A stretch of 64,000 nt of DNA from Cristatella mucedo. Its lineage: Eukaryota > Bryozoa > Phylactolaemata > Cristatellidae. The notes beneath the pieces were generated by a model. The model did not search any database. It had not been told where the DNA came from and saw only the letters and a list, made by a program, of their open reading frames with translations. Position 1 is the first letter of the stretch. Each line of letters starts with the position of its first letter. Positions 12,300 to 64,000 of this stretch are shown here, in pieces. The position numbers and the translations under genes are program-made. The DNA lies in the NCBI GenBank assembly GCA_009760855.2, contig WPIO01000034.1:853501-917500 (forward strand). Reading direction: 5' to 3'.

Positions 12300-12649
12300 C
12301 CATACCTCGTACTAACCCCAAAACCGTAGGGGACCGCACCTTTAGTTCCTATGCTCCCAAAGCGGGCTCACTATCGTCACAACGTCCCTCACATGACGGC
12401 ATTTAAAAAGAAGAGTAAAACACGGCTGTGTATTGTGGGGCATGGTTAATCTTTGTGATTTGCTCTACGTGTAAATGTACCTGCCTACACTATGCCTGCT
12501 ACTTGTGGATGTTACCACCAACCACTTGGTAATTCATTCTATACAGCATCTGATGAGTTCCTAGAAATACGTTCAGTTCTCCGAGAGTGCTATAATAACT
12601 TATTATTGTTATTATTATTATTAGTTGCACATTGCCTGCAGCCCAGCTA

Positions 12650-12760
12650 CAAAGACTGTCTCAGGAATGCTGACCAAGGTAGAGTTTCTCTGTTAGCTTT
12701 TGTGAATATCTCGGCGGCATTCAATATTACTAATCACCTAATTGTTCTTGCAACTAGCCA
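12650..12760 (+). mobile_element. Short LINE reverse transcriptase fragment
   Basis: It resembles the LINE segment coding LRNAD.SRVSLLVLLD and the following Ala-Phe. It lies inside a 219-codon open frame (12492-13151) that otherwise has no recognisable domain, so that frame is probably not a host gene. Confidence 0.55.
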
Positions 12761-13706
12761 GCACACCTTGGAATTGGAGCATAGGGGTTTCTATGGCACC
12801 TTGGCTGGGGTTTCTAGAGCAAAGATGTCTACAGACAAACGTCATCGGAAATCATGCATGTGTACTCTGCGGATCCATGTTAAAATGTTATCATTTTCTA
12901 ACAACTTAGCTCTGTCACGTGCCATCGTAATTGCCAGAACAATTCAGGCTTTTTCCTGCTTGCACTTGACAAATTGTTGCACCAATGCCTGCCTTGCAGA
13001 TTGCCGATCTTGGTTTGGGGCCATTTTTCATAAGCTACATAATGATAAAATCCAACACCCACTCATAGGACACCCAAAGGATCCATCATTGGATGGCCAA
13101 AGCATTCACCTGGACTACTTGGCTCTTCAAATTAGTGATGCCGTGCTGTGACCTTTATAATGTGCTCAGATTCTAGGTGTCCTCCTTGAAAACTGCTGGA
13201 CGTTTAAAAGCATCATTAAGACAAATGTTCCAACTTGCAGCCATCATGTTTGGTCACATTCTGCCTAATAATATGGACTGCCAACAACGTAGCTGGCCGA
13301 AGATCTTACAAGTTTCTTGTTGCTGTTTATGCTGGACTACTGTATTTCAGTATGAGCTGGGTGCCCCCCAAAAGCCCTGAATGCCGGCAGCTAGTGGTGA
13401 GAATAAATAAAAAGGTGAGTCGATACATTTAAATGCCTAGGAATGTGTTCCCTGTGCAGAATCAGCAGTGATCACTACTGGTTGATCAACGGTTACAGAC
13501 CAAAGTTCTTCTGACCCAAGAGGCTCGCAAAACCTTAGATTTCTCTTAATTAGATGAACTGGCGCCTTCACTTTCGGCCTCCTTCGGTATCCTCAGGTCC
13601 TCTATAAAGACTAAATAGCTGTTACATTTCTTCGCTAAGTCTATTGGAAACAGAAGTGTGAACTCGGGAGGTTTGTAGACCGTTGAATCTCTGCCCGAAT
13701 ACTTAC

Positions 13707-63333
<49,627 letters not shown>

Positions 63334-63434
63334 CTAGAAACGGAAGGACCCTGGATTTTGATGCTATCCTAAGCTGAATGAGTCATCTTCCCTTCTGTCT
63401 AACCCTCCTGCCAACCCTTCCTCAATGATACACC

Positions 63435-64000
63435 ATGATGTACTTTTGCTTTGAGCCATTACACCCTTCAAGCACCTCAAATTCTCTTAACTCACTTGCT
63501 GCATGTATTGATGACAACCTCACATGGATTGCAGCAAATTTTCTAAAACTAAACGATGATATAACTAACTTACTAGTTATGGGCAAACCCAGTTTGGTTC
63601 AAAAATTGGAAAGGCTGACGCTTAAAATTGACCCTGCCAGCATATCTCCTGTTGAATAAGCTCGAAATCTAGGTGTCATGTTCCAAAGCGACTTCTAGTT
63701 AGACAATCACATCAGCTCCACAGTCAAATCTGCCTACTTTCAGCCACATAACATTGCTGAAATTCGGGCTTGCTTAGATAAGGATACCGCATCTAAGTTG
63801 GTCCATACATTCGTGACATCCCGTCTCGACTTCTGCAACCCCCTGCTTACTGGTCTACCAGCATGTACGATCAGGCGATTGCAGCTAGTGCTAAACTGTG
63901 CAGCTAGGCTTGTCTGTCGTGAGCGTTGCAGCTGCTACATCACAGCACTTTTTACCGACCTGCACGGGCTACCAGTAAAGCAACGGATTGACTTCAAAGT
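63435..64000 (+). mobile_element. LINE fragment running off the window
   Basis: It matches 48835-49535 of the long LINE, from the palm segment to the RT C-terminal region, including NNLLVMGKPS..QKLERLTLK. A weaker match may start near 63400. It continues past base 64000. Confidence 0.88.

Noticed and set aside
12492-13151. 219-codon plus-strand frame as a host gene
   Set aside because: It contains a decayed LINE reverse transcriptase piece and an (ATT)n tract, with no other recognisable domain.

Overview
This window looks like nuclear DNA from an animal. It has introns with GT..AG boundaries, CR1/L2-type LINEs, tRNA-derived SINEs, solo-LTR-like fossils and many microsatellites. The sequence alone does not identify the species; the host protein is clearly metazoan-like but divergent. 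There is no sign of bacterial genes, operons or CRISPR.

One host gene is recognisable: tripeptidyl-peptidase II (TPP2), on the minus strand. Twenty exons are well supported between 62442 and 14610, and two weaker ones sit at the ends (63245-63333 and 13707-13764). Together they give about 3.4 kb of coding sequence, roughly 1,150 codons against about 1,250 in human TPP2. Every neighbouring pair of called exons has matching splice phase. The catalytic His, oxyanion Asn and nucleophilic Ser are all present. The first exon(s), with the catalytic Asp, should lie beyond base 64000. One exon between 55116 and 44274 (the stretch before the Ser loop, with the usual W-S-S-R-G-P motif) was not found, and neither was the last exon.

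The rest is mostly transposon-derived or simple repeat. One LINE family, ending in a T-T-A-T-C-A-A-G-T-G-C segment and an (ATT)n tail, occurs at least 20 times in both orientations. One long copy spans about 46300-50072. Three LTR-like fossils lie at about 1093-1556, 7735-8636 and 44960-45973. Two tRNA-derived SINE heads are clear, one of them joined to a LINE-like tail. Minisatellites fill parts of several TPP2 introns (20745-21500, 26330-26870, 30490-30895, 61904-62102).

Region by region: 1-13700 is LINE, LTR and SINE remnants and unassigned sequence; 13700-33150 holds the 3' half of TPP2; 33150-44280 holds the middle exons split by LINEs; 44280-55100 is a very large intron packed with LINEs; 55116-63333 holds the protease-domain exons; 63400-64000 is another LINE. 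The most notable observation is an exon (43059-43174) whose 3' splice site lies directly against a LINE tail, so the tail appears to supply its pyrimidine tract.
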